Positions 25,815-33,790 of a stretch of DNA of 64,000 bases are shown piece by piece. The notes under the pieces were generated by a model. It ran no database searches, had not been told where the DNA came from, and saw only the letters and a program-made list of their open reading frames with translations. Numbering within the stretch: position 1 is the stretch's first letter; every line of letters starts with the position of its first letter. Location: positions 72,083-136,082 of the forward strand of contig JBBSFE010000003.1 of NCBI GenBank assembly GCA_038239005.1, read 5' to 3'. The position numbers and the translations under genes are program-made. This DNA comes from DASXHD01 sp038239005 (GTDB lineage Bacteria > Myxococcota_A > Polyangia > Polyangiales > Polyangiaceae).

Positions 25815-27246
25815 CAAGACGGCGCGTGCCCTCTGCGTGATGGTCGCCGCTCTCGCGGTGCCTTACGCGTCGCCCCGACTGCGAAGGCTCCGCATCGTTC
25901 ACGCGCCTTGGGATCACACCGAGGACGATCCGGAAGGAGTCGCGCCGACGCCACCACCCGCGGCCACGCTCGGCGAGCTCGCGAGCAAAGCGTCCGAGAA
26001 CAACGCGACCGCGACGAACACGATCGACGAAACGCCCCGCGACGCACTCGACGCCGAAGAGCTCGCAAAAGCAGTCGGCTCGATCGCGATCGAAGACGAC
26101 GGCGCGGAGATGAGTGCATTTTACAAGCATCTCGGCCATACCATTCGCGGCGAAAAGGGCGCGGTCACGCGCGTCCTTCACTACGGCGACTCCGTCATCG
26201 CCAGCGACTACGTGTCGGGCACGATGCGCCGCCGCATGCAGGCGCGCTTCGGCGACGCAGGCCATGGGTTCATCCTCACGGCGAATCCTTGGGAGTGGTA
26301 CTTCCACAACGACGTCGATCACCGCGCGAGCGAGGGTTGGTCGATGAGCCGCATCACCGGGCCACTCACGAAAGACGGGCTCTACGGGCTCGGCGGCGTT
26401 TCGTTTCACACCGCGATGACGGCGACCGCGACGTTCGGCACGACGACGCGCGGCGACTACGGCAAGAGCGTCTCGCGCTTCGACGTTTACTATCTCGAGC
26501 AACCCGGCGGCGGCGACTTCCAGATGGAAGTGAAAGGCCAAGAGCCCATTTTCGTATCGACGCGTGGCGATGCGAAGGTGTCACGCAAGGCGAGCATCAC
26601 CGTACCCGACGGAGAAAGCGCGATGACGCTGCGCACACTCGGCGGCGGCGACGTGCGCACATTCGGCGTCGTGATGGAGCGCGACACACCCGGCGTGACG
26701 TACGACGCACTCGGCGCGCTCGGCGGCCGCGCGAGCTTGTGGCACGTGATGGACGGCGATCACTGGAAAGAGCAGATGGCGCTTCGTGAGCCGGCGCTCG
26801 TGGTCGTTCAATACGGAACGAACGAAAGCGAAGACGGCGGCGTGAACGAGCCCGAGTACCGAAAATTCCTCGGCGACCTCATCGACACGCTCAAGGTCGC
26901 CGCACCCGATGCCGCGATCCTCGTCGCAGCGCCGCTCGATCGCGCAGAGAAAGACGACAGCGGGAATCTCCGTACGGCCAAAGTCATCGTGCGACTCGTC
27001 GCCCTCCAACAAGAAGTCGCCAAAGCTCACGGCGTCGCGTTCTGGAACACGTTTCGCGCGATGGGCGGCAAAGGCTCGATGGCCAAATGGGTCACAAAAG
27101 GCCTCGCGGGAAGCGACTTAACGCACCCTTCGCCACAAGGAGCGACCGTGCTCGGCGACTTGTTCTTCAAATCGCTTTTGACCGGCTACGACGCCTACGC
27201 ATCGCGCAACAAGGACGCACCTCTGCGCGACGCCAGTGGCGACTAG
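25786..27246 (+). CDS. SGNH/GDSL hydrolase-like exported protein (copy 1)
   Basis: This 486-residue protein has an N-terminal hydrophobic helix (about residues 14-27) that could anchor it or direct export. SGNH blocks are visible: block I GDS near residue 131 (LHYGDSVIAS), a QYGTNES segment fitting block III, and DLTHPSPQGA holding the Asp and His of block V. A beta-sandwich is inserted between blocks I and III. SGNH enzymes deacylate lipids, sugars or peptidoglycan; the substrate is not known here. It is a paralogue of the gene at 28833-30305. The GTG start follows the small CxC gene. Confidence 0.8.
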   Translation: MTADANPFLSKTARALCVMVAALAVPYASPRLRRLRIVHAPWDHTEDDPEGVAPTPPPAATLGELASKASENNATATNTIDETPRDALDAEELAKAVGSIAIEDDGAEMSAFYKHLGHTIRGEKGAVTRVLHYGDSVIASDYVSGTMRRRMQARFGDAGHGFILTANPWEWYFHNDVDHRASEGWSMSRITGPLTKDGLYGLGGVSFHTAMTATATFGTTTRGDYGKSVSRFDVYYLEQPGGGDFQMEVKGQEPIFVSTRGDAKVSRKASITVPDGESAMTLRTLGGGDVRTFGVVMERDTPGVTYDALGALGGRASLWHVMDGDHWKEQMALREPALVVVQYGTNESEDGGVNEPEYRKFLGDLIDTLKVAAPDAAILVAAPLDRAEKDDSGNLRTAKVIVRLVALQQEVAKAHGVAFWNTFRAMGGKGSMAKWVTKGLAGSDLTHPSPQGATVLGDLFFKSLLTGYDAYASRNKDAPLRDASGD

Positions 27247-27788
27247 AGTTGAATCGTCACGACGACGCTCCCGGCCGAACCGGTGACTTCCGAGACGGCG
27301 TGAAAGCGCGTGAGCCCATCGACTGTGGCGTCGACGACATGATGTCCAGGGTCGATGGGGATAGGTACGCCGAACGTGGCCGCATCGACGAGCACGGAGT
27401 CACGCGTCACGCGCAAATTCGGAATCGGATGAGGAACCCGAATGGTGAGCTTCGACAATGTCGGCGCGAGCGCGTCCGAGCGTGAACGCGCGAGGGCCGC
27501 GCGTGATGCGTCGATGCCCGGCGACGCGAGCACTTGCAAGTACATGCTCCACGCGCTCGCGGTCTTGCCGATTTTTTCGTAGCAGTTGGCGAGGTTCAGC
27601 TGCGTGCCCACGGCCGGGTCGGCCTTGTTGCTCGCGTCGAGCTTGGGACACGCCTCGGCGTATTTGCCTTGGTCCATGAGAGCGCGCGCTTCGGCGAAGA
27701 GCGCTTCGGCAACGGCTCTGTCGCCCGCGTGCGCGTACGGCGCGAGCGTGACGACCATCGCAGCGATGAGCGCGTGAATGAGTTTCAT
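27243..27788 (-). CDS. Exported TPR protein
   Basis: This 181-residue protein has a signal peptide (cleaved near YAHAG), two to three TPR-like helices (AEALFAEARALMDQGKYAEACPKL, then LNLANCYEKIGKTASAW) and a C-terminal beta-rich domain. That domain resembles PEGA-type surface domains in its IPIDPGHHVVDATVDG segment. A role in periplasmic or surface assembly is plausible. Start ATG 27788 is only 15 bases from the divergent pirin start. Its stop overlaps the SGNH gene stop in CTAG. Confidence 0.75.
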   Translation of the reverse strand: MKLIHALIAAMVVTLAPYAHAGDRAVAEALFAEARALMDQGKYAEACPKLDASNKADPAVGTQLNLANCYEKIGKTASAWSMYLQVLASPGIDASRAALARSRSDALAPTLSKLTIRVPHPIPNLRVTRDSVLVDAATFGVPIPIDPGHHVVDATVDGLTRFHAVSEVTGSAGSVVVTIQL

Positions 27789-27803
27789 GTAAAGTTCTCG
27801 ACC

Positions 27804-28814
27804 GTGAGCGTACTCGAAACTCTTCCCCTCGGCTTCCCGTGGGTCACCGCCGATCCGTTTCTCTTTTGCGTCCATCACGACGACAAGTACCCCGCGGCCA
27901 ACGCGAAGATGGGACCTGCGGCGTCGCTCGAAGGGCGAAAGCTCGGCATGGACTTCCAAGGCAAAGACGGCTGGCGCATGTACCACGGCGAGGTCGTGCC
28001 GGGCTTTCCGCAGCATCCGCATCGCGGCTTCGAGACCATTACGATCGTGCGGCGTGGCTACATCGATCACGCCGATTCGCTCGGCGCGGCGGCGCGCTTC
28101 GGTCGCGGCGATGTGCAGTGGCTCACCGCGGGCGGCGGCATCGTTCACTCCGAAATGTTTCCGCTGCTCGATCAGAGCGGGCCGAACCCGGTGGAGCTTT
28201 TCCAGATTTGGTTGAACCTCCCCGCAGCCGACAAGCTCGTTGCGCCGCACTTCACGATGCTCTGGGCGCGCGACATCCCGCGCGTCACGATCGACGACGC
28301 CGGTCGCAAAACCGACGTCACGGTCGTCGCAGGAAATCTCGGCGGGAAAAACGCGCCCGCGCCACCGCCGCATTCGTGGGCCGCGCGCAGAGACAGCGAC
28401 GTCGCTATCTGGTGCGTTCGCATGGACCCCGGCGCGAAATGGACGATGCCGGCCGCAGCCGATGAACGCACCGCACGCGTCGTTTATTTCTTCGAAGGCG
28501 GCAAGCTCCGCGTCGGAACGCACACCACGAGCGATCACTCCGCGCTCGTCGTCGACGCAACCGCGCCGGTCGAAATCGAAGCGGGTGATGGCGAGCACGA
28601 GCTGCTCGTTCTTCAAGGTCGTCCGATCGGCGAGCCCGTCGCCGCGCACGGTCCCTTCGTCATGAACACGCGCGAAGAAATCGAGCGCGCCATGGCCGAC
28701 TATCGCAAGACGCGTTTCGGCGGCTGGCCTTGGCCCGTCGATGATCCCGTTCACGCACACAACGACGGCCGCTTCGCAAAACACGCCGACGGAAAAATCG
28801 AACGCGTCGAGTAA
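27804..28814 (+). CDS. Pirin-family protein
   Basis: This 336-residue bicupin-like protein contains the pirin signature HPHRGFETITIV near residue 75, followed by GDVQWLTAGGGIVHSEM, which together carry the metal-binding His and Glu. Pirins are iron-binding cupins; some act as quercetin dioxygenases and others as redox-sensitive regulators. The second cupin is more divergent. The GTG start at 27804 is chosen because longer frames cover the divergent TPR gene. The function in this organism is undetermined. Confidence 0.9.
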   Translation: MSVLETLPLGFPWVTADPFLFCVHHDDKYPAANAKMGPAASLEGRKLGMDFQGKDGWRMYHGEVVPGFPQHPHRGFETITIVRRGYIDHADSLGAAARFGRGDVQWLTAGGGIVHSEMFPLLDQSGPNPVELFQIWLNLPAADKLVAPHFTMLWARDIPRVTIDDAGRKTDVTVVAGNLGGKNAPAPPPHSWAARRDSDVAIWCVRMDPGAKWTMPAAADERTARVVYFFEGGKLRVGTHTTSDHSALVVDATAPVEIEAGDGEHELLVLQGRPIGEPVAAHGPFVMNTREEIERAMADYRKTRFGGWPWPVDDPVHAHNDGRFAKHADGKIERVE

Positions 28815-28832
28815 AGTGGCGGCAACCGAATC

Positions 28833-30305
28833 TCAGAGCGGGATCGCGACGAACGGCGCGCTGCCACCGCTGCCGCCCGGGGTGTCGTCGGGCGGCGTGA
28901 TGGGCGGAGTGATCGGTTGCAGCGGCGGCACCTTCGACGGCGTGAGGCCCGTCTCTAGGCGCCACGCGCCATACGCTGCGAGGAGATCGGACGCGAACTT
29001 GTTGCCGAGTTGCGCGTAACCATCGCGTGTAAGGTGCACGCGATCGCGCTGGGCCCGCGGCGGGTCGAGCTCGGCCCATTGTGCGATCGTTCCGGGGCCG
29101 CCCATTGCGGCGAGCTCGTCGTAGAACGCGCAACCTGCGGCGCCGGCGACTTTGCGCTCGACCTCGACGACCTGCGTGAGCTTCGGCGCGGTGCCCCACA
29201 CGGAGCCTGCGTCTTTGCCGGCGTAGGGGTTGTCGCTTGGTGACGCGATGGCGCGATCGGGCGGGCCCATGATGAGACACGATGCGTTCGGCACCGCGCG
29301 CGCGATGCGGCCGAGCACGTCGACCATTTGGCGTTCGACTTGATCGAGCGGGCCGTCGTCTGCGGATTCGTTCGTGCCGTACGCGAGCACGACGAGCTCG
29401 GGCGCGCGATGACGTAGCTGCTCGGCCATGTGCGCCTCGGTCGAGCGAAGTGTGGTCGATGCGCGCGCGCCGTTGATGCCGACTGCGTCGAGGACGACGC
29501 CGACTTGCGCGCGGTCGAGTGTGATGCCGAACACGCGGATGTCGCCGTCGCCGTGGGCGCGGAGCTCGATCTTGTGCGGGCCTTCGGGGACGTCGACCAT
29601 CTTGAACGCGGACACGGGAGCGGCGCCGCGCGTCTTGATCGTCGCTGCGACTTTGTCGTCGACGACGATTTCGAAGCTGCCTCCCGCGGGCTGCTCCCAA
29701 TAGGCGACTTCGATCTTCGACGTGGGCGACACGAACTCGGACCACGCGCGCGCGCCAGGTCGGTTCGTCACGAGGCATACGCCGCCGAGGCCGTAGCAAT
29801 TGTCGGCGGCACCGGTGCCGGGATCGACCTTCGGCCGACCGAACACGGAGAGCGTGGTCCAGTTGGGTGTGATGCCCGGGGCGCGAATGCCGTCTTGCCA
29901 GTACGTGCGCCACGGGCGACCCACAGCGACAAAGCCGCGGCCACCATCGCCGAAGCGCGTCTGCAGAGCACGACGCACGGTGCCGGTCATCATGTCGGCG
30001 GCGGTGTGTGAGTCGCCAAATTGAACGATGCGGACGTCGGAGATGGCGGTGTTCTCGTCGAGCGCGGCGAGCGTTTCGAAAAAATGTTTGAGCGCGGGCG
30101 TGTTGTCGAGCGAGCCGTACGAGAGCGACGCCGGGCCCGCATCTTTGGCGACGCCTTGCGCAAACCCCACGCGAACGAGCGAGGGCGCGCGCGCCTGCTC
30201 GGCGTGTTGTGCGCCTTCCCCCATCGCCGTGGTCTGGCCGCACGCAAAAAGGAGGGCCAGTGTGGTGATTCGCTTCGACCGCACGACTGTATTGAACCTA
30301 AGCAT
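28833..30305 (-). CDS. SGNH/GDSL hydrolase-like lipoprotein (copy 2)
   Basis: This 490-residue protein has a lipoprotein signal (ALLFAC, Cys22). SGNH block I is QFGDSH at residues 95-100; a LAYGTNES segment fits block III, and DRVHLTRDGY supplies the Asp-x-x-His of block V. A predicted beta-sandwich is inserted between blocks (YWEQPAGGSFEIVVDD). The ordering and key motifs match the SGNH protein at 25786-27246, so the two are paralogues. Pro-rich repeats (ITPPITPPDD) form the C-terminal tail. The physiological substrate is unknown. Confidence 0.8.
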   Translation of the reverse strand: MLRFNTVVRSKRITTLALLFACGQTTAMGEGAQHAEQARAPSLVRVGFAQGVAKDAGPASLSYGSLDNTPALKHFFETLAALDENTAISDVRIVQFGDSHTAADMMTGTVRRALQTRFGDGGRGFVAVGRPWRTYWQDGIRAPGITPNWTTLSVFGRPKVDPGTGAADNCYGLGGVCLVTNRPGARAWSEFVSPTSKIEVAYWEQPAGGSFEIVVDDKVAATIKTRGAAPVSAFKMVDVPEGPHKIELRAHGDGDIRVFGITLDRAQVGVVLDAVGINGARASTTLRSTEAHMAEQLRHRAPELVVLAYGTNESADDGPLDQVERQMVDVLGRIARAVPNASCLIMGPPDRAIASPSDNPYAGKDAGSVWGTAPKLTQVVEVERKVAGAAGCAFYDELAAMGGPGTIAQWAELDPPRAQRDRVHLTRDGYAQLGNKFASDLLAAYGAWRLETGLTPSKVPPLQPITPPITPPDDTPGGSGGSAPFVAIPL

Positions 30306-30344
30306 TTTACACGCGAGGGAGCGAGTTTATTGCAATATTCGCGC

Positions 30345-30818
30345 GTGAGCTCGGTGACGAGATGGGCGATTGCAGCGGTCTGGGTGGCCGGCCAAGGCGT
30401 TCTCATCGCAACGGGGCCGGCGCGTGCGGATGGGGCGTTCGCCTTTCGTATGTTTCCCGAGTCGTCGACGATCGACTTCACGCTCTATCGCGACGTCGTC
30501 TCGCAATCGGGTCACGGCACGGTCAGCACGAAGGTCGAAGGCGGTACGTGGCTCGCCCGCGACACGCGCGGCACGCTTCATCGTTTTCGTTGGGACGACC
30601 GCATCAAAGACTCGAACATTTTTCCATACGCCGAGCCCGTGCACGCGAGCTACGGCGCGCGCGCTCAGATTTCGCGGTTGGGTCTCGCGCTCGCCGACGT
30701 CGCGTCGCACATCGACGAAGACGACGAAACGATGCGACTCGTCGCCGACGTCACGGTTCGCAAAAACGGCGGCCCGCCCGTGCACACACGCATCGAAAGC
30801 CGCTGGCGCAATCACTGA
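30345..30818 (+). CDS. Exported protein of unknown function, coupled to HTTM gene
   Basis: This 157-residue protein has a hydrophobic signal peptide (about residues 5-25, cleaved near ARADG). The mature region is beta-rich, with alternating hydrophobic and charged residues (STIDFTLYRDVVSQ, THTIESRW-like ending). I recognise no family. GTG 30345 is the likely start; GTG 30354 is an alternative. Its stop overlaps the start of the HTTM gene (TGATG), suggesting the two are made together. The divergent 39-base gap towards the SGNH gene is unusually AT-rich. Confidence 0.65.
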   Translation: MSSVTRWAIAAVWVAGQGVLIATGPARADGAFAFRMFPESSTIDFTLYRDVVSQSGHGTVSTKVEGGTWLARDTRGTLHRFRWDDRIKDSNIFPYAEPVHASYGARAQISRLGLALADVASHIDEDDETMRLVADVTVRKNGGPPVHTRIESRWRNH

Positions 30819-31885
30819 TGGCGACACGCCGCTTCATGGACGAAATCGGCGACGTGCACGCGCTCGCCGCCGCGCGCATCGCTTTCGGGTTTCTTCTCCT
30901 TCTGCAAGTTTGGGAGACCGCGTCGGAGCAAATTCACGAAGGCTATTTCGGCGAGCACTTTCACGTTCCGTTTTTGCCCGAATCGTTCGTTCCCTCCGAG
31001 CGCGGCTACACGTTCATCGTGTGCCTCCAAGCGGTGGCTGCCGTGCTTGTCGTGCTTGGACACTTCGCGCGGCCCGCGCTCGCGATCAGCAGCGCCGCCA
31101 TCACGTACGCCATGCTTTGCGATCGCCTCCACTACCATCACAACCGCTGGGCGCTCGCTTGCTACGCGTTCCTTCTCGCGCTGACGCCGTGTGATCGCGC
31201 GCGCGCGCTTGGCGTCGAGAAAAACGCCGTGGCCGAAGGCCCACTTTGGGGAATGCGGCTCGCGCAGCTTCAGGTGAGCATCATCTATCTCGCGTCCGGC
31301 GGAGCGAAGCTCTTGGATCCCGATTGGCGCTCGGGCGCGATGATGCTCGACCGCTTCGTGCGCTACGGCCACGCCGCCATCGAGAGCGGCGTGCCCGAGC
31401 GCGTCGTTGCGTTCTTCCAGCAAGCGTGGGTCGCGAGCTTTCTTTCGAAGGGCGCCATCACGATGGAGCTTTTCTTGGCGTTTGCGCTCCAATCTCGACG
31501 CCTCCGGCTCGTTGCGATCTTCGTGGGCATCGTCTTCCACGTGTCGATCGAGCTCACGAGTCGCGTCGAGCTCTTCGGGCTCACCACGGGCGCCGCCTAT
31601 CTGCTCTTCGCAACGCCCGACGCACGCGCTCGCACGCTTCGTTACGATCCCACGCGACGAAAGGCGATCGCGCTCGCGTGGGTCGTGCGCGCGCTCGACT
31701 GGCTCGCTCGATTCGATGTCGCGCCTTGGGAGCCCGACGCCATCGCGCGCAGTCGTTCGTTTGTCGTGACTGGTCGCGACGGCGTTACGCGCACCGGGTT
31801 TCGCGCGGTGCTCGAGGTGATGCGCGCGCTGCCACTCACCTTTCCCGCCTGGGCGATTGTCTCCCGGCTACGATCGAATCGGTGA
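30818..31885 (+). CDS. HTTM-domain membrane protein (vitamin K-dependent gamma-carboxylase-like)
   Basis: This 355-residue polytopic protein has the HTTM fold: an N-terminal helix with an internal EQIHEGYFGEHFH segment, several transmembrane helices and the AQLQVSIIYLASGGAKL block typical of the family. HTTM proteins are related to the membrane part of vitamin K-dependent gamma-glutamyl carboxylase; bacterial members are mostly uncharacterised. It overlaps the exported gene upstream and the Omp85-like gene downstream (GTGA), so the three probably act together. A modifying enzyme for an exported partner is one inference. Confidence 0.75.
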   Translation: MATRRFMDEIGDVHALAAARIAFGFLLLLQVWETASEQIHEGYFGEHFHVPFLPESFVPSERGYTFIVCLQAVAAVLVVLGHFARPALAISSAAITYAMLCDRLHYHHNRWALACYAFLLALTPCDRARALGVEKNAVAEGPLWGMRLAQLQVSIIYLASGGAKLLDPDWRSGAMMLDRFVRYGHAAIESGVPERVVAFFQQAWVASFLSKGAITMELFLAFALQSRRLRLVAIFVGIVFHVSIELTSRVELFGLTTGAAYLLFATPDARARTLRYDPTRRKAIALAWVVRALDWLARFDVAPWEPDAIARSRSFVVTGRDGVTRTGFRAVLEVMRALPLTFPAWAIVSRLRSNR

Positions 31886-33750
31886 GACTCCGCTCCTCGC
31901 TCGCGATCGCGCTCGTGCTCTTCGGGCCGAGCCTCGCGCGCGCGGATGATCCGCCAAAGTCGAAGGTGTTCGGCTACTCGGCATACGAGCGCGAGTCGAT
32001 CGCGATGGTCACCGCACAACTCGGCGTCGAAGTCGACTCGGAGCCCGACGGAAAAACGATCGATTCCATCGACATCGAACGCCTCGAAGTCTTCGAAAAA
32101 CGCGACTTTCTGCCGGGATTCTTGCGGTTCGTGAACGTCTTTCACGCGACGTCGCGCGAGTTCATCATCCGCCGCGAAATTCTCCAACGCCCCGGCGAAG
32201 CGTGGAGCATGCAAGCGATGGACGAGACGGCGCGCAATCTCCGCGGCCTCGTACAGCTCTCACTCGTGCTCGTCGTCCCTCTCAAAGGGCACGCAGCTGG
32301 TCACGTGCGTGCGCTCGTCATCACGAAAGACGTGTGGTCGCTTCGCCTTCAGTGGGACATCCAGCTCACGAATGGCGGTCTCCAAGAGCTCGTGCTTCAA
32401 CCTGCGGAGACGAACCTCGCGGGCCTCCAGCAAACGCTCGGCGCGAATTTTCTCTACCAGCCGCTCTCGACGTCGCTCGGCGGCTACTACGTCGTCCCGC
32501 GCATCGGCGACACCCACGTTGCGCTCAACGCGAGCGCGAACGCCGTCATCTCGAATCGAACCGGCTCGCCCGAAGGCTCCTTCGGTGGCGCGTCGGCGGG
32601 GCAGCCGCTGTGGTCGACGAAAACGAAATGGGCGTGGGGCGCGAGCGCCGCGTGGCGCGACGAGATCACGCGCGTCTACTCGAACGCGGCGCTCTATCAC
32701 TACCAATCTCCAGACGTGCCCATCGGACACGCGGTTCCGTACGTCTACACGGGCGCGCCATGGCCGCCGAATGCGCGCATCCCGTTCGAGTATCGAAGCG
32801 CGCTCTCGCAAGCGGCGGTTGCGGTCGCGCGCTCGTTCGGCTGGACGTACAAGAACGATTTCACGTTTTCGCTCGAGGCTTCGCACCGCGAATTCCGAAC
32901 CGACGACCTATCTGCGTACGACCCCGCGGCCGTTGCCGATTTCCGATCGCGCTTCGTACCCGTGAGCGACGACCGCGCGTATCCCGCGATCGAATGGCGC
33001 TCGTACACGACCAATTTCTTGCGCGTGACCGACATGGAGACGCTCGGCTTGCAGGAAGACGTGCGCCTCGGTCACTTCATCGACGTGAAGCTCTACCCGG
33101 TGCTCAACCAAACGGCGACACGCGGCGCGATGATGGGCGTCTATGCCGAGGCCGGCTACACCCTTCCGATTCACGACGGAGTATTTCGACTCGACGTGCA
33201 AACGACGACGGAGACCGCATTCGACGGCACCGGTGTGCTCCAAGGCTCCGTCGACGCCACGAGCTATCTATCGTCTCCTCGAACGCCGATCGGGCGGCTT
33301 GTTTTTTCCGCGCGCGTTCTCAATCGCTACGCCAACTACCTCAACATCAACTCGTACCTCGGTGCCGACACACGCCTCCGCGGGTACCCCTCGAGCTTCT
33401 TCGCGGGAAAGGATCTAGTCGCCGCGAACCTCGAGTACCGAACGCGACCGCTCGAGATTTGGAAAGTGCAGCTCGCGGCCATCGCTTTCTACGACGCAGG
33501 CGAAGCGTTCAGCGGATGGTCCAACTTCCATCCCGTGCACGATGTCGGCTTGGGCTTTCGCGCCCTCTTCCCCACGTTCGATCGCATCGTGTTCCGCGCC
33601 GACCTCGGCTTCCCGATCTCCTCGTCTCCCCTTCCGGCCAACGTCGGCCCGGTCACGTTCTTCGTGACCTTCAGCCAAGCGTTCCCGTTCCCGCAACTCG
33701 GCCTCCCATCGTCGAGCGTGGGTTCACTCACTTCCGCCGTCACAAGATAA
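31882..33750 (+). CDS. Omp85/TamA-like outer-membrane protein
   Basis: This 622-residue protein has a signal peptide (SLARADD). An N-terminal region of about 110 residues looks like a POTRA domain (FIIRREILQRPGEAWSMQAM). A C-terminal beta-barrel follows, with alternating strand patterns, YPSSFFAGKDLVAANLEYR resembling the barrel motif of Omp85 proteins, and a Phe-rich end region. Such proteins insert or export proteins across the outer membrane. It lacks the five POTRA domains of BamA, so TamA or other Omp85-like function is more likely. The GTG start overlaps the HTTM stop. Confidence 0.75.
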   Translation: MRLRSSLAIALVLFGPSLARADDPPKSKVFGYSAYERESIAMVTAQLGVEVDSEPDGKTIDSIDIERLEVFEKRDFLPGFLRFVNVFHATSREFIIRREILQRPGEAWSMQAMDETARNLRGLVQLSLVLVVPLKGHAAGHVRALVITKDVWSLRLQWDIQLTNGGLQELVLQPAETNLAGLQQTLGANFLYQPLSTSLGGYYVVPRIGDTHVALNASANAVISNRTGSPEGSFGGASAGQPLWSTKTKWAWGASAAWRDEITRVYSNAALYHYQSPDVPIGHAVPYVYTGAPWPPNARIPFEYRSALSQAAVAVARSFGWTYKNDFTFSLEASHREFRTDDLSAYDPAAVADFRSRFVPVSDDRAYPAIEWRSYTTNFLRVTDMETLGLQEDVRLGHFIDVKLYPVLNQTATRGAMMGVYAEAGYTLPIHDGVFRLDVQTTTETAFDGTGVLQGSVDATSYLSSPRTPIGRLVFSARVLNRYANYLNINSYLGADTRLRGYPSSFFAGKDLVAANLEYRTRPLEIWKVQLAAIAFYDAGEAFSGWSNFHPVHDVGLGFRALFPTFDRIVFRADLGFPISSSPLPANVGPVTFFVTFSQAFPFPQLGLPSSSVGSLTSAVTR

Positions 33751-33790
33751 CCTCGCCCAGCCTGCCCTACGTCGACGAAATCGCGTTGCC

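Noticed and set aside
27789..28784. Upstream extension of the exported TPR frame
   Set aside because: It is the antisense shadow of the pirin gene; the signal peptide begins at ATG 27788.
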